Source of the DNA: Lysinibacillus capsici
GTDB lineage: Bacteria; Bacillota; Bacilli; Bacillales_A; Planococcaceae
DNA length: 64,000 nucleotides
Assembly: GCF_003367505.1 (NCBI RefSeq)
Contig: NZ_PXXX01000009.1
Location: 285,691-349,690 of the forward strand
Direction: 5' to 3'
Both the position numbers and the translations under genes were made by a program. How positions within the stretch are numbered: position 1 is the first letter of the stretch; every line of letters begins with the position of its first letter. The notes below the pieces were generated by a model. The model saw nothing but the letters and a program-made list of their open reading frames with translations, ran no database searches and was not told where the DNA came from. This document shows positions 62,998-64,000 of the stretch, one piece after another.

Positions 62998-63032
62998 AAA
63001 AAGCTGCCATTTTGAAACAAAATGACAGCTTT
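62998..63032 (-). terminator. Terminator-like hairpin
   Basis: AAAGCTG.CATTTTG and CAAAATG.CAGCTTT form a 15-bp stem with one mismatch and a three-base loop, with TTTTT on the minus strand. It could terminate transcripts from the genes at 63185-63808. Confidence 0.75.
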
Positions 63033-63184
63033 CGATTAGGTATCTGTTCCCTCCAACCTACCGCTATATTATTGGAGGTGGATTTGATAATGGCGAGTAA
63101 CTATACCTATCCCATTTTCTAACCTCTTCCACTCTATGAATGGGGCTAATCAATTTTGTCTTGCTAACATGTAGATAGTTAAGA

Positions 63185-63331
63185 TTAATTATCCTGAAAT
63201 AATTCATCTTCTTCTTTTGATAAAATTTCTACCTCATCTTCTGAATTTGGAAATAGGGCTTGATTTGCCTTTTCATCTATTGCTTTATGTTTTTGCTTTT
63301 TATTATGTGGAGTTCCATCATTCAGAGGTAG
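63185..63331 (-). other. In-frame open tail after the stop of the 158-residue gene
   Basis: Immediately after the TAG at 63332-63334 the same frame continues for 48 sense codons to TAA. The encoded tail is protein-like and acidic: NKKQKHKAIDEKANQALF, then repeated Glu/Asp with hydrophobics. There is no ATG and no ribosome site. It may be a former C-terminus cut off by a nonsense change, or the end of a separate small gene. Confidence 0.45.
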
Positions 63332-63808
63332 CTATACAAAAGCGACACGTATGTATTCCTCGTTCTTTAAGCTTTCAAGGTGATGCAATTCAAGGTCATC
63401 CATCGTAATACGACGGATTTTTAGTTTTTTATCATAATCCCCTGCCCAAAACCTAATTAATTCAGCACCTTGCTCTGGTTGTATATGTTCCTTCAAATAA
63501 CTTAAAAAATCTTCTAAAAATTGAGGACCCCAATTTCCCTCGATGCCGTATACAAAGGATTTTTCATTATAAAGCCCTAAGTCATAAGGTGGATTATTCC
63601 ATTCAAATATATTCAAATTTTCAAAAGCTGATTCATCTGCTGCATGTAAAACTCGTGCATCATCATCCATCAAATGCCACGACTGTGTTGGTGTACTCTC
63701 TGTAATTGGATATAATTTTTTTAATTCTCTTACTGTTATTTCAGCAATTCCTGTACAATCAACTGTTTGTAAAGCACTGTTCGCCACTAGGACAGAATAT
63801 AACGTCAT
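63332..63808 (-). CDS. Unknown 158-residue protein
   Basis: A soluble acidic protein with many aromatic residues (SWHLMDDDARVLHAADES, WNNPPYDLGLY, GNWGPQFLEDFLSYL). No family is recognised. The small acidic aromatic-rich layout resembles immunity proteins of contact-toxin systems in a general way, but no toxin gene is visible, so this is only a possibility. AAGGAGAC lies about seven bases before the ATG. The frame continues past its stop (see the tail at 63185). Confidence 0.65.
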   Translation of the reverse strand: MTLYSVLVANSALQTVDCTGIAEITVRELKKLYPITESTPTQSWHLMDDDARVLHAADESAFENLNIFEWNNPPYDLGLYNEKSFVYGIEGNWGPQFLEDFLSYLKEHIQPEQGAELIRFWAGDYDKKLKIRRITMDDLELHHLESLKNEEYIRVAFV

Positions 63809-63965
63809 ATGCTTGTCTCCTTAAGCTTTAATAAATGAAACTCAAAATATTCTAAGCAAATCAATAAACTAACCTGCTCCACATACATTATAGTGGATTT
63901 AACATAAATATCCAAAAAAATCATCTCGTTCTACAAATCTAGCTAGATGATAGGCTCTCTCTATT

Positions 63966-64000
<35 letters not shown>

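Noticed and set aside
63079..63125. Ten-codon frame with a good GGAGGTGG ribosome site
   Set aside because: MASNYTYPIF then stop is too short to call; it may be a remnant, but there is no supporting feature.

Overview
The window looks like chromosomal DNA from a spore-forming, low-GC member of the Bacillales, most likely Lysinibacillus or a close relative in the Planococcaceae. This rests on three things: the spo0A, spoIVB and spoIIIA sporulation genes; a gene order from yqhQ to yqjE that follows the Bacillus subtilis chromosome; and strong AGGAGG-type ribosome binding sites with frequent TTG and GTG starts. The genus is inferred from gene content and protein resemblance, not from a database search. 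I see no rRNA, tRNA, CRISPR array, insertion sequence or prophage.

Region 1 (1-10.2 kb, accessory): an AraC-type regulator cut by the window edge, an EamA exporter, an ATP-grasp-like protein, a LysE exporter, a TPR protein, a chemoreceptor and a two-gene carboxy(nor)spermidine pathway. It ends with a secreted glycosidase-like protein whose leader is a cyclic-di-GMP-I riboswitch. Region 2 (10.2-31.4 kb): a CheW-like protein, a YqjE-type peptidase, and a propionyl/methylmalonyl-CoA module (carboxyltransferase, epimerase, two-subunit mutase and MeaB). Next come bacilliredoxin BrxB and the branched-chain keto-acid dehydrogenase cluster (leucine dehydrogenase, E3, E1alpha, E1beta, E2). Valine and isoleucine degradation gives propionyl-CoA, so the two catabolic modules fit together. 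The ptb, buk and bkdR genes found in the B. subtilis cluster are not present.

Region 3 (31.6-44.5 kb): spo0A with three 0A-box-like sites upstream, spoIVB, recN, argR, tlyA, dxs, ispA, xseB, xseA, uppP, folD and nusB, almost all on the minus strand. Region 4 (44.6-49.2 kb) interrupts the expected nusB-yqhY-accC order. It holds a small split gene, a MerR regulator, an MFS drug exporter with a textbook 19-bp-spacer MerR promoter, Asp23/YqhY, a MazG-like protein and a 25-residue peptide gene. It also holds an unknown gene bracketed by two diverged copies of a terminator-containing sequence.

Region 5 (49.2-59 kb): accC-accB, then a reduced spoIIIA operon. Genes for AC, AD, AE, AF, AG and AH are present, but spoIIIAA and spoIIIAB are missing from their usual place, AE lacks its N-terminal part, AF is cut to about 47 residues and AG is short. 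A nitronate monooxygenase gene behind its own terminator sits where AA and AB would be, followed by efp, yqhT, aroQ, yqhR and yqhQ. Region 6 (59-64 kb): a LytTR/DUF3021/ABC-2 exporter operon, an alpha/beta hydrolase and a decayed-looking stretch of small fragments. The window ends in 30 consecutive A residues.

The strongest candidates for something unusual are the reduced SpoIIIA channel operon, the repeat-bracketed unknown gene, the riboswitch-controlled secreted protein, and the split small gene with an exact slippery heptamer ahead of the MerR regulator.
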